Assembly (NCBI GenBank): GCA_020722725.1
Contig: DYKG01000031.1
Coordinates: 1-43,443, forward strand
Direction of reading: 5' to 3'
DNA from: Candidatus Methylomirabilis sp.
GTDB taxonomy: Bacteria > Muiribacteriota > Ozemobacteria > Ozemobacterales > Ozemobacteraceae
DNA length: 43,443 nucleotides
Of the stretch, positions 1-8,241 are shown in pieces. A program made the position numbers and the translations under genes. Each line of letters starts with the position of its first letter. Position 1 is the first letter of the stretch. Below the pieces are notes generated by a model. The model saw only the letters and a list, made by a program, of their open reading frames with translations, did no database searches and was not told the DNA's origin.

Positions 1-5
1 GGTGA

Positions 6-22
6 GTTTGATAATATCAAAC
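6..22. promoter_or_regulatory. 17-bp perfect palindrome upstream of ssnA
   Basis: GTTTGATA and TATCAAAC flank a single central A, giving a perfect 17-bp inverted repeat. It lies about 140 bp upstream of the ssnA start. It could be a regulator-binding site or simply the end of an upstream transcription unit; there is no T-tract, so it is not an evident terminator. Confidence 0.35.
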
Positions 23-164
23 CTCGAATCGCAAGTCAACAAAAAAGATAAAAAAAAATCCATATTTTTTGTAACGAAGATTAATTATGTTGAAACTGCT
101 TTTTTTTCTATGTTAGTCTTTCGCAGAAACAAATTTCTGTACATATAGAAAAAGAGGTAGATTA

Positions 165-1502
165 ATGAAAATTATCGGACATGCAACCCTGGTAACTCTG
201 GGTGAAAACCATCAGGTAATCAATGACGGGGCAGTCGCCTTCGACGAAAAAAAGATACACGCCATTGGCACAACTGAAGAAATCAAACAGCGCTTCCCAA
301 AGGCAAAAATGAAAAACGTTAACGGTCGCCTGGTAATGCCCGGCATCATTAACAACCATATGCACCTGTATTCCACATTTGCCCGGGGAATCACCCTTAA
401 AGATTCATCGCCCACCAACTTTGTCGAAATTCTTGAGCGCCTGTGGTGGCGCCTTGATAAAGCCCTTACCCCCGAAGACCTTTACCTGACCGCTATGATC
501 CCCCTTCTTGAAGCGGTAAGAAACGGGGTTACCACCCTGGTAGATCATCATGCCAGCCCGAATTGCATCGATGGCTCGCTAAATGTTATCGCCAAAGCCT
601 TCAGAAAATGTGGGCTGCGCGGAAATCTCTGCTATGAAATCTCTGACCGCGATGGCCAAGGAAAATGCGATGCTGGCTTTGAAGAAAACGCCAACTTCAT
701 TCGCTGCTTGAAACTTGAAGCTGACGCCGACATCACTGCGATGATCGGATTGCACGCCAGCTTCACCCTCAGCGACACCAGCCTGGAAAGGGCCGCCGAG
801 CTGATGAAGGCTCTGAACACCGGAGTTCACATTCATGTTGCAGAAGACAAAGCTGATAACGATGACGCAATCAAACGCGGATACCGGTCAGTCGTTGATC
901 GCCTGCACAAATTCAAGCTTACTGGCCCAGAAAGCATTTTTGTTCATTGCGTAAACTGTGATTCGCACGACATTCAAACCCTCGGGCTTACCAAAACCAA
1001 TATTATTCACAACCCGCGATCAAATATGAACAATGCCGTGGGTTGCGCGTCCCTCGAAAAAATGATGGCAGAAAAAATCAACGTCAGCTTCGGCACCGAC
1101 GGTATGTCTGCTTCGCCTTTAGAAGATCTGGTGGTGGCCAACATCCTGCACAAGCACCAGGCAGGCGACCCCAGAAAAATCTACGGCGAAGCCTGGAAAA
1201 TGTTCGCAGTAAACGGGCCCAGACTGGCGCAGAAACTTTTCAAAAAACGCCTCGGAGTCATCGAAGAAGGCGCGACCCCCGATCTGATAGTCTGGGATTA
1301 CCTGCCTCCCACCCCGGTTACTGCAGAAAACACCTTTGGGCACCTCACTTTCGGCCTTCCTTTCAGCCGGGTTTCGACCACAATCTGCCAGGGCAAAACC
1401 CTTATGGATGAAGGTAAAATTGCATTTCTCGAAGAAGGCGAAGAAGAAGAACTCTGCGCCAGATCAAGAGAGCTGGCAAAAAACCTCTGGGATAGATTCT
1501 GA
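165..1502 (+). CDS. ssnA: SsnA-type amidohydrolase (putative aminohydrolase)
   Basis: A 445-residue amidohydrolase-superfamily protein of the SsnA/chlorohydrolase-like type, predicted to deaminate or hydrolyse an N-heterocyclic or ureide compound. The metal-site pattern is complete: H65-x-H67 (NNHMHLYS), H222-x-H224 followed by E227 (HIHVAEDK), H261 (VHCVN) and D312 (GTDGMS). Length matches the family. The start is supported by GAGGT about six bases upstream of the ATG. It stands alone on the plus strand, but the next catabolic genes (YgeW, YgeY, carbamate kinase) are its usual partners in the E. coli-type yge/ssnA purine-degradation cluster. The family assignment is firm; the exact substrate is inference. 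Confidence 0.88.
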   Translation: MKIIGHATLVTLGENHQVINDGAVAFDEKKIHAIGTTEEIKQRFPKAKMKNVNGRLVMPGIINNHMHLYSTFARGITLKDSSPTNFVEILERLWWRLDKALTPEDLYLTAMIPLLEAVRNGVTTLVDHHASPNCIDGSLNVIAKAFRKCGLRGNLCYEISDRDGQGKCDAGFEENANFIRCLKLEADADITAMIGLHASFTLSDTSLERAAELMKALNTGVHIHVAEDKADNDDAIKRGYRSVVDRLHKFKLTGPESIFVHCVNCDSHDIQTLGLTKTNIIHNPRSNMNNAVGCASLEKMMAEKINVSFGTDGMSASPLEDLVVANILHKHQAGDPRKIYGEAWKMFAVNGPRLAQKLFKKRLGVIEEGATPDLIVWDYLPPTPVTAENTFGHLTFGLPFSRVSTTICQGKTLMDEGKIAFLEEGEEEELCARSRELAKNLWDRF

Positions 1503-1546
1503 TAAACATAGCATTTGATTCGTTTGTAAGATCATTTTTTGTGAAC

Positions 1547-1568
1547 GGGTCGGCGCTGTGGCCGACCC
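1547..1568. repeat. GC-rich intergenic hairpin, GGGTCGGC/GCCGACCC
   Basis: An 8-bp perfect stem (GGGTCGGC, GCCGACCC) with a 6-base loop, followed by CCTACGAATATTT. A related sequence ending in CCCCCTACGAGTAC follows the DUF1232-DnaJ gene near 14870, so this looks like a dispersed intergenic repeat family. Confidence 0.5.
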
Positions 1569-1604
1569 CTACGAATATTTCTTATGTGGTAGATGCAATG
1601 CTCG

Positions 1605-1637
1605 AAAAAAAAGCCACGGAAATTCCGGGGCTTTTTT
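1605..1637. terminator. Bidirectional rho-independent terminator between ssnA and the TlpA-like gene
   Basis: An A-run, GCCaCGG, a short AAATT loop, CCGgGGC and a T-run make a symmetrical stem with A and T tracts on both sides. It sits between two convergent genes and can serve both. Confidence 0.7.
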
Positions 1638-1647
1638 ATTTAAACGT

Positions 1648-2637
1648 TTATTTTAAAAGCTTGGCGAGTTCTGCTTCGAGCTTTTCGCCGCGAAGGTCAC
1701 TGGTCACAACTTTTCCTTCTTTGTCGAGAAGATACATTGCTGGAATTGACCGAATTCCATAGGTCGGGCCTACTTCATTCTGCCAGCCTTTGCCGTCAAA
1801 ATACTGGGGCCAGGGCATGGCATTTTCTTTAATGTATTCATCAAATTTCTCCCGGCTTTCGTCAAATGAAATGCCGACAATTTCAAAACCTTTGGGGCTG
1901 TATTCCTTGTAAGCCTTTACAACATTGGGAACTTCAGCACGACATGGTGGGCACCAGGTGGCCCAAAAATCGACAAGCAACACTTTGCCTTTGAATCTTT
2001 CAAGGCTGAGATCTTTTCCGTCGGTGGTTTTCATGCCTTCCGGGAATTTTGGAAATTCTTTGCCGATGGGATTACGAAAAAATTCGTTGAGCATCATACT
2101 GGCAACCTTAACGATTTCCGGATTGGTTGACTGCTGGGCTTCTTTTAGCAGCGCATCGAATTCCGGTGAAAAATCTTCTTTCATCATCTGCAGGCGCTGG
2201 GCAGCGGTAACGATCATGATTTCTCTGATGTCGCCATTCCATTTGCCGATGATTTTTACGGCCATGTCCGACTTGGCGGCTTGCCCTACCAGACCAAGAA
2301 GTTCCATGTCGAGCTTCAGTCTTTCTTCTGGCTCTTTCAGAGTCTCTCTGAGTTTTTCACCATCAATAAAGATCTGGGCTCCATGCCTGGTCATGGCTTC
2401 CTTCAACGAGGCCATATCCTGCGGGTTCATTGATCCACTGGCAATTTCAGCCTGAATTTTTTCATTGAGCCCCTGAGAAGCCTTTTTCAGGAATTCAGTT
2501 ACCGCATCTTCCTTCTGCATGATTTCCTGACGGATATCTTTCTGATTCAAGGTCTCCGGCTCCGCAGCAAAAACTGGCGACAGCATCAGACCGGCCCCTA
2601 CCAACCCTGCGAACGCAAAACGCTTAAAACTATTCAT
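1648..2637 (-). CDS. Secreted TlpA-like thioredoxin-domain protein
   Basis: A 329-residue exported thioredoxin-family protein of the TlpA/ResA/AhpC-TSA type. A signal peptide covers roughly residues 1-24 (hydrophobic core, then FAA|EPE). A helical middle region spans about residues 30-190. A C-terminal thioredoxin fold carries the redox motif WCPPC (Cys229 and Cys232) after VDFWAT, and IRSIPAMYLLD with the cis-proline. An in-frame start 33 codons upstream exists, but the ATG at 2637 has AAAGGA six bases upstream and begins the signal peptide, so it is preferred. It probably reduces or oxidises disulfides in the envelope. Its position between ssnA and ygeW is unusual and may be incidental; strong terminators bracket it. 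Confidence 0.85.
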   Translation of the reverse strand: MNSFKRFAFAGLVGAGLMLSPVFAAEPETLNQKDIRQEIMQKEDAVTEFLKKASQGLNEKIQAEIASGSMNPQDMASLKEAMTRHGAQIFIDGEKLRETLKEPEERLKLDMELLGLVGQAAKSDMAVKIIGKWNGDIREIMIVTAAQRLQMMKEDFSPEFDALLKEAQQSTNPEIVKVASMMLNEFFRNPIGKEFPKFPEGMKTTDGKDLSLERFKGKVLLVDFWATWCPPCRAEVPNVVKAYKEYSPKGFEIVGISFDESREKFDEYIKENAMPWPQYFDGKGWQNEVGPTYGIRSIPAMYLLDKEGKVVTSDLRGEKLEAELAKLLK

Positions 2638-2746
2638 AAAAATCCTTTCAAATTGATGAACAAGGATACCATGAAAATACTTAGTGCAGTCAAAAATTAT
2701 AAATTCAATCTCAATAAAACGAAATGAAGTCTTCATTCAAACCTGC

Positions 2747-2780
2747 TAAAAAAACAGATCGCCCGATCAATTCGGGCGAT
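2747..2780 (-). terminator. Rho-independent terminator between ygeW and the TlpA-like gene
   Basis: On the minus strand, a 9-bp stem ATCGCCCGA/TCGGGCGAT with a 5-base loop is followed by CTG and a run of seven T. It lies about 80 bases beyond the YgeW stop and would end the YgeY-YgeW transcript before the TlpA-like gene. Confidence 0.8.
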
Positions 2781-2861
2781 GACAGCTATGTCAAAATTGG
2801 GCTGGCCCCAATAACAAAAACTCACGATCTGATTTATGACAGAAAGTGGTCTTTCAAATAT

Positions 2862-4049
2862 TTATTTAACTCTTTCGATTTCTTCTTTAAGAAGCTTCTT
2901 CAACAGACCTGCGGGATCAGCAAATTTACTGGTAAGAATCATGGCGGCTATGATATATGGCTTGTATCCGGCTTCTTTGTAGGTTTCGATGCGATAGCGA
3001 TCAAAAACGCTGGCAGCAACTTCGCCGGCCTTGCATGAAACGTCGGTGATGTCGGCCGGCAGGCAGTGCATGTAAAGAGCCTTACCCCTGGCGGTAAGTT
3101 TCATTTTCTGTTCGGTGCATTCCCAGTCTTTGAATTTGGCATTGTTGGCCAGGCATTCTTTTTCAAGAGCCTTCAGACCGTCGTGGTCATTTTTGCGCAG
3201 CAGTTCGGTGCGGCGGCCCATGACGGCAAACGGTGCCCAGCTCTTCGGATAAACGATATCGGCGTCTTTAAATGCTTCATCCATGCTGTTGGAAACCGTG
3301 AATTTTCCACCGCTTTCCCTGGCCTGTTTTTTGGCAAGCTTTTCAACATCGGGAATAAGATTGTAACCTTCGGGATAAGCAAGCCTTACATCCATGCCGA
3401 ATCTGGTCATCAAGCCAATTATGCCCTGGGGTACGGAAAGAGGTTTGCCGTAGCTGGGTGAATAGGCCCAGGTCATCGCAATCTTTTTGCCTTTCAGCTT
3501 GTCGAGACCGCCGAAATACTCTTTCAGCCAGGCCAGGTCAGCCATCGACTGGGTGGGATGATCGATATCGCACTGCAGATTAACAACGGCGGGGCGCTGG
3601 GGCAGAACACCCTGTTTGCAGCCATCGTCAAGAGCTCCGCCGACTTCGCGCATATAGGTATTACCGGCACCGAGATACATATCATCACGGATACCTATTA
3701 CTTCTGAAAGGAAAGAAATCATATTGGCGGTTTCGCGAACGGTTTCGCCGTGAGCAATCTGTGATTTGCCTTCGTCGAGATCCTGGACTACGAGACCAAG
3801 CAGGTTACATGCAGAAGAAAAAGAAAATCTGGTTCTGGTGGAATTATCACGGAAAAGTGAAACGGCCAGACCGCTGTCGTAAACACGGGTCGAAATGTTG
3901 TTGCTTCTCATTTCCTTGAGAGCCTGAGCAACTGCAAGAACCTGCTTGAGTTCATCGGTTGTTTTTTCCCAGGTTAGGAGAAAGTCTTTGCCGAAAATAT
4001 CGGCTTTGTAACCTTTGATTTCTTTAATCAACGCTTTCAATTCTTTCAT
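2862..4049 (-). CDS. ygeW: YgeW-type knotted carbamoyltransferase
   Basis: A 395-residue member of the aspartate/ornithine carbamoyltransferase superfamily, closest to the knotted YgeW type. The carbamoyl-phosphate loop S70-T-R-T73 (DNSTRTRF), the H164-P-T-Q167 motif and the H328-C-L-P331 motif are all present, and the length and the long C-terminal extension fit YgeW rather than ArgF or PyrB. In purine-type clusters this enzyme is thought to run in the degradative direction, releasing carbamoyl phosphate from a ureido intermediate; the actual substrate is inference. It follows YgeY on the same strand after 85 bases. AAAGGAAAG upstream of the ATG is a good ribosome site. Confidence 0.9.
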   Translation of the reverse strand: MKELKALIKEIKGYKADIFGKDFLLTWEKTTDELKQVLAVAQALKEMRSNNISTRVYDSGLAVSLFRDNSTRTRFSFSSACNLLGLVVQDLDEGKSQIAHGETVRETANMISFLSEVIGIRDDMYLGAGNTYMREVGGALDDGCKQGVLPQRPAVVNLQCDIDHPTQSMADLAWLKEYFGGLDKLKGKKIAMTWAYSPSYGKPLSVPQGIIGLMTRFGMDVRLAYPEGYNLIPDVEKLAKKQARESGGKFTVSNSMDEAFKDADIVYPKSWAPFAVMGRRTELLRKNDHDGLKALEKECLANNAKFKDWECTEQKMKLTARGKALYMHCLPADITDVSCKAGEVAASVFDRYRIETYKEAGYKPYIIAAMILTSKFADPAGLLKKLLKEEIERVK

Positions 4050-4085
4050 CTGTTTTTCTTTCCTTTAAATTTACTTAAATGAGAC

Positions 4086-4112
4086 GAACTCCGAGAATAT
4101 TACCCGGAGTTC
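4086..4112 (-). other. Intercistronic stem-loop between ygeY and ygeW
   Basis: GAACTCCG and CGGAGTTC form an 8-bp stem with an 11-base loop in the gap between two same-strand genes. There is no T-tract on the minus strand, so it is more likely an mRNA-stability or processing element than a terminator. Confidence 0.5.
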
Positions 4113-4134
4113 ATTTAAATTTCAATCGGTTCTT

Positions 4135-5337
4135 TTAAATATTATAGGCAAACTGGGCATAGAAGGCGGAAGCCTTGACCAGATCATCGACCGGGCATTT
4201 TTCGTTTGGCGCGTGAGCCATAACTTCATTACCCGGCCCAAAACCAATCATCGGAATCTTGTAATAACCGTTGATGGTAACACCGTTGGTTGAGAAGGTC
4301 CACTTATCGATCTTCGGGTCTTTATTGAAAAGCTCTTTGAAAGATTTTACCCCGGCCTGAACCACATGTTCAGATTCGTCAATCTTCCAGGTCGGGAAAT
4401 ATTTTTCCATGCCGTATTTGAGACCGGTGTAGGCCACTTCTTCATAATGAAGAACGACAACTTTTGCTTCGTCACCAAGTTTCAGACCCACGGATTTAAT
4501 GACTTCTTCAACTTCTTTCACCGCCGATTCTTTGGTTTCTCCCCAGGTCAGACGGCGGTCAAGGTGCATGTGAACTGAATCGGCAACGGCACAAAGTGAT
4601 GGGCTGCCCGATTTGAATTCGGAAATTGTTACGGTGCCCTTGCCAAGGAAATCATCATGTTTCAGGCGCTCATTAAGCTTTTCAATTTCGAGGGCCACTT
4701 TTGCAGCCATGTAAACTGCGTTTTTGCCGCGTTCGGGGGCTGAGCCATGGCATGAAATTCCGCGGAAGTCGATACCGATTTCCATGCGGCCGCGATGACC
4801 ACGATAAATATTGAGATTTGTGGGCTCAGTGCTGATTACGAAGTCGGGCTTGATTTTTTCCTCTTCAACAATGTATTTCCAGCACAGGCCATCGCAATCT
4901 TCTTCCATGACGGAGCTTACGACATAAAAAGTCACGTCTTTGTCAAAACCCATTTCTTTAAGAATTCGCCCGGCAGTAATTGCTGATGCGATACCGCTTT
5001 CCTGATCAACAGTGCCGCGACCAAGCACATAACCGTCTTTCACTTCGCCAAGATAAGGATCAAATTCCCAGTTAGCGCGATTACCGATACCAACGGTATC
5101 AACATGGCCGTCAATGGCAACGACTTTTTTGCCGTTACCTATTCTGCCGATTACGTTGCCCAGTCCATCGATTCTGACTTCATCAAAACCGGCTTCCTTC
5201 ATCTGTCTGACTACTTCTGCCTGCACGTTTTTTTCCTGCATGCTTTCAGAAGGTATTTTCACCATTTTACCTAAATTTTTCGCAGTATAATTGCGATACT
5301 TTTCGGCGAGTTCCATGATTTTTTTTGCAGTTGTCAT
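4135..5337 (-). CDS. ygeY: YgeY-family M20 metallo-hydrolase
   Basis: A 400-residue M20-type di-zinc hydrolase of the YgeY (selenium-metabolism/purine-cluster linked) group. Visible metal and catalytic residues are H78-x-D80 (DGHVDT), D111 (GTVDQESG), E145-E146 (VMEEDCDG) and a C-terminal histidine in VMAHAPNE. A dimerisation-domain RGH motif lies in the middle (IYRGHRGR). M20 enzymes hydrolyse amide or ureido bonds, so a role in removing an N-substituent from a diamino-acid intermediate fits, but this is inference. It is first in an operon with YgeW, transcribed from the promoter at 5401-5429; GGAGAG precedes the ATG. Confidence 0.88.
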   Translation of the reverse strand: MTTAKKIMELAEKYRNYTAKNLGKMVKIPSESMQEKNVQAEVVRQMKEAGFDEVRIDGLGNVIGRIGNGKKVVAIDGHVDTVGIGNRANWEFDPYLGEVKDGYVLGRGTVDQESGIASAITAGRILKEMGFDKDVTFYVVSSVMEEDCDGLCWKYIVEEEKIKPDFVISTEPTNLNIYRGHRGRMEIGIDFRGISCHGSAPERGKNAVYMAAKVALEIEKLNERLKHDDFLGKGTVTISEFKSGSPSLCAVADSVHMHLDRRLTWGETKESAVKEVEEVIKSVGLKLGDEAKVVVLHYEEVAYTGLKYGMEKYFPTWKIDESEHVVQAGVKSFKELFNKDPKIDKWTFSTNGVTINGYYKIPMIGFGPGNEVMAHAPNEKCPVDDLVKASAFYAQFAYNI

Positions 5338-5400
5338 TACATTCTCTCCATGCCTGTTTTATAACTTTCCGGGCCAATCTGTGGTTCGGTTTGAACGCAC

Positions 5401-5429
5401 ATTATAACCGAGCTATGATTTAAAAACAA
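5401..5429 (-). promoter_or_regulatory. Sigma70-type promoter for ygeY-ygeW
   Basis: On the minus strand TTGTTT (5424-5429), 17-base spacer, TATAAT (5401-5406). The start would lie about 60 bases upstream of the ygeY ATG. Confidence 0.6.
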
Positions 5430-5466
5430 CAGATTCAAATATCGACAATAAAGTTTAAAAACAAAA

Positions 5467-5494
5467 TTGCCTTTTTATTGAAACTGAGTATAAT
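5467..5494 (+). promoter_or_regulatory. Sigma70-type promoter for arcC and the PLP enzyme
   Basis: TTGCCT (5467-5472), 16-base spacer, TATAAT (5489-5494). It leaves a leader of about 100 bases before arcC and diverges from the ygeY promoter, so the two operons share a 264-base control region. Confidence 0.55.
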
Positions 5495-5601
5495 TACAGC
5501 TTGATTTTAAAGACAAGCAGCAAGGAAAAGGTAAGCAGCATTGGGTTTTCTTTAACTTTGCGATTGATCTATGATCTACGGAAACATTCGGAGGGATAGA
5601 T

Positions 5602-6552
5602 ATGACAACTAATGGAAAGCTGGCAGTAGTAGCGGTTGGCGGCAATTCTTTGATTAAAGACAAGAATCACCAGTCGGTTCCTGACCAGTATGCAGCGGCA
5701 GCCGAAACAATGGTACATATTGCCGACATGATTGAAGCTGGTTATCGAGTGGTAATAACCCATGGCAACGGGCCACAGGTGGGCTTCATTCTTCTCAGAA
5801 GTGAAATTGCCCGAAGTCAGATTCATCCGGTGCCACTCGACAGTTGCGGCGCTGATACCCAGGGTGCTATCGGCTACAATTTTCAGATGGCGCTTGGCAA
5901 TGAATTCAAGAAGCGTGGCATTAAAAAACCAGTGGTAACTGTGGTTACGCAGGTTCTTGTCGATAAAAACGATAAATCTTTCAAGAAACCTTCGAAGCCA
6001 ATAGGAGAGTTCTACACCGAAGCAGAAGCCAAAGAAAGAATCGCCAAAGACAAATGGGACATGGTAGAAGATGCCGGACGCGGATGGCGACGGGTTGTCG
6101 CTTCTCCATTACCTATTGAAATCATCGAAGAAGATGCCATAAAAACTCTTGCAGAACGCGGTTTCATGGTAGTAGCAGTGGGCGGCGGCGGAATTCCCGT
6201 AGTCAAAGATGACGCTGGCATACTGCATGGCACTGCTGCGGTTATCGATAAAGACTTTGCCTCGGCTTTGCTTGCCTCCAATATCGGCGCTGATGTTTTC
6301 GTAATTTCGACTGCAGTTGAAAAAGCCTGCCTCAATTTCGGCAAACCCGACCAGAAAACCCTCGACAAAGTTACGGTCGCAGAACTGGAAAAATATTGTG
6401 CTGAAGGCCATTTCAAACCCGGCTCAATGCTGCCTAAATGTGAAGCAATCATTAAATTCCTGAAAAATGGTGGCAAGCACGCCATTATAACTAATCCTGA
6501 AAATCTTGCCAGAGCTGTCAAGGGCAAAGCTGGCACCCACGTTTACCCATAA
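5602..6552 (+). CDS. arcC: Carbamate kinase
   Basis: A 316-residue amino-acid-kinase-fold protein matching carbamate kinase in length and motifs: N-terminal VAVGGNSL, HGNGPQVG, the glycine-rich VAVGGGGIPVV, and the AVIDKDFASALLA nucleotide region. It transfers phosphate from carbamoyl phosphate to ADP, giving ATP, ammonia and CO2. With YgeW encoded divergently, it supplies the energy-conserving step of the ureide pathway. There is no arginine deiminase gene nearby, which favours a purine/ureide role over arginine fermentation. The start has a strong GGAGG site. The PLP-enzyme gene follows 18 bases after the stop. Confidence 0.93.
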   Translation: MTTNGKLAVVAVGGNSLIKDKNHQSVPDQYAAAAETMVHIADMIEAGYRVVITHGNGPQVGFILLRSEIARSQIHPVPLDSCGADTQGAIGYNFQMALGNEFKKRGIKKPVVTVVTQVLVDKNDKSFKKPSKPIGEFYTEAEAKERIAKDKWDMVEDAGRGWRRVVASPLPIEIIEEDAIKTLAERGFMVVAVGGGGIPVVKDDAGILHGTAAVIDKDFASALLASNIGADVFVISTAVEKACLNFGKPDQKTLDKVTVAELEKYCAEGHFKPGSMLPKCEAIIKFLKNGGKHAIITNPENLARAVKGKAGTHVYP

Positions 6553-6570
6553 TACCTAGGAGAAATTATC

Positions 6571-8061
6571 GTGCCCAAATATTCACACAAGTTCAAACTT
6601 CAAGTTAAGGAAGAAATACTTAAAAAGACCATCGAAAGGGCGAGAGAAAAGAACATTATCATTCCAACCTTTGCCCAGCAGAAAAACCCGGAACTGATTC
6701 CCGAAAAAATAAAAAAACAGGTTCAGCCGCTTGGTCTGTGGGATGTAAACCCCCGCAACCTTTTTCGCATCACCTGGCGCAACAATATCAAAACCGGACT
6801 TTATGGCGATGTTAATTACATTGAATTTCCCAGCGAAATTACCGGTGTTAAAGCCCGTATAGTCGGTCTGATCGGTAAATATTTTCCGACCGGAGCTCAC
6901 AAAGTCGGTGCAGCTTTTGGCTGTCTGGTTCCCCGTCTGGTCAGCGGCGAATTTGACCCGACCACTCAAAAGGCAGTCTGGCCCAGCACTGGGAACTATT
7001 GCCGCGGCGGCGCCTATGACTGCGCACTGCTGGGCACTCCAGCCATAGCCATTCTGCCTGAAGAAATGAGTCAGGAAAGATTCAGCTGGCTCAAAGAAAT
7101 CGGCACCAGCGAAATTTTTGCCACCCCCGGCTGCGAATCCAACGTCAAGGAAATCTATGACAAATGCTGGGAACTGCGCAAAACCAGAGGCGACGACATT
7201 GTAATTTTCAATCAGTTCGAAGAATTCGGCAATTCGATCTGGCATTATCACCAGACCGGTTCGGCTGCTCTCGACGTTTTCAATAAAATCAAAAAACCGC
7301 GCAGCCGCATGAGCGCCTGGGTCTCAGCAACCGGCTCAGCCGGAACCATTGCCGCCGGTGATAAGATCAAACATGTTCACCCCCATGCAAAAATCGTGGC
7401 TTCAGAAGCCCTGCAGTGCCCCACCCTGCTGGCCTGCGGTTTCGGCGGACATCGCATTGAGGGTATAGGCGACAAGCATGTTCCTTGGATTCACAATTCA
7501 AGAAACACTGACCTGGTTGTGGCAATCGATGATGAAAACTGCATGAGACTTCTGCGGGCATTCAACGAACCGGCCGGCAAAGAAATGCTGAAAAACATCG
7601 GAGTTAAACCCGAACTCATCAGTGAACTCGGTCTGCTTGGCATCAGCAGCATCAGCAACCTGCTATCTGCAATCAAGACTGCAAAATTTTATGAAATGAA
7701 CGAAGAAGACATTCTTTTCACCTGCTTGACCGATTCAGCTGAAATGTATCAGTCTCGCCTCGAAGAACTTACCCGGCAGCACGGCAAATATTGCAACAGC
7801 CGAGCTATGGCCGATTTCGAACGTTTCATGCTCGGTGAAGACACACAAGACATGATGGAACTTACCTATCACGACCGCAAGCGTCTGCACAACTTCAAGT
7901 ATTACACCTGGGTCGAACAGCAGGGCAAAACCTTTGAAGAAATCAACGAGCTCTGGGATCCGGAATTCTGGGAAGATGTATTCTCCGAAGAAGTGGTGAA
8001 ACACTGGGATGAATTGATAGTAGAATTCAATAAGCGTGTCGGCCTGATTGACAAACTCTGA
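6571..8061 (+). CDS. Fold-type II PLP-dependent enzyme of the purine/ureide cluster
   Basis: A 496-residue PLP enzyme of the tryptophan-synthase-beta/cysteine-synthase superfamily. The likely Schiff-base lysine is K111 in PTGAHKVGAAF; the substrate-contacting asparagine loop is STGNYCRGG; the phosphate-binding loop is SATGSAGTIAAG. It is about 100 residues longer than diaminopropionate ammonia-lyase (YgeX/DpaL), with an extended N-terminus and a C-terminal tail rich in acidic and aromatic residues. In this operon it plausibly performs the lyase/deaminase step on a diamino or ureido amino acid; that is inference from context. The start is GTG with CTAGGAG upstream. A terminator follows, so the operon has two genes. 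Confidence 0.82.
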   Translation: MPKYSHKFKLQVKEEILKKTIERAREKNIIIPTFAQQKNPELIPEKIKKQVQPLGLWDVNPRNLFRITWRNNIKTGLYGDVNYIEFPSEITGVKARIVGLIGKYFPTGAHKVGAAFGCLVPRLVSGEFDPTTQKAVWPSTGNYCRGGAYDCALLGTPAIAILPEEMSQERFSWLKEIGTSEIFATPGCESNVKEIYDKCWELRKTRGDDIVIFNQFEEFGNSIWHYHQTGSAALDVFNKIKKPRSRMSAWVSATGSAGTIAAGDKIKHVHPHAKIVASEALQCPTLLACGFGGHRIEGIGDKHVPWIHNSRNTDLVVAIDDENCMRLLRAFNEPAGKEMLKNIGVKPELISELGLLGISSISNLLSAIKTAKFYEMNEEDILFTCLTDSAEMYQSRLEELTRQHGKYCNSRAMADFERFMLGEDTQDMMELTYHDRKRLHNFKYYTWVEQQGKTFEEINELWDPEFWEDVFSEEVVKHWDELIVEFNKRVGLIDKL

Positions 8062-8086
8062 TTCAAAATTGCATTTGATTTAACCG

Positions 8087-8109
8087 GGGCCCAATTAGGG
8101 CCCTTTTTT
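8087..8109 (+). terminator. Rho-independent terminator after the PLP-enzyme gene
   Basis: GGGCCC, loop AATTA, GGGCCC, then six T, 25 bases after the stop codon. Confidence 0.85.
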
Positions 8110-8204
8110 ATCAAACTCATTTTTTGCCTTGTTCTTTTTACGCGCAATGTCAAGGCATTGCCTTCTGTGCTGTCATTTGCCAGGCGGCATTTTTGATTTT
8201 TTCT

Positions 8205-8234
8205 TTGCTTTGGGCTGGGAGTTTAACGTAAAAT
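8205..8234 (+). promoter_or_regulatory. Promoter giving a probable leaderless mRNA for the 2H phosphoesterase
   Basis: TTGCTT (8205-8210), 18-base spacer, TAAAAT (8229-8234). The ATG at 8242 falls where transcription would start, and no Shine-Dalgarno is well placed. Confidence 0.45.
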
Positions 8235-8241
8235 CCGCTTA

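Noticed and set aside
6583-7251. 222-residue minus-strand frame opposite the PLP enzyme
   Set aside because: Shadow of the real gene; sequence is low-complexity Phe/Gly-rich and without a family.
6571-8061. Calling the PLP enzyme diaminopropionate ammonia-lyase (YgeX/DpaL)
   Set aside because: It is about 100 residues too long and the N- and C-terminal extensions differ; only the fold type II core is shared.
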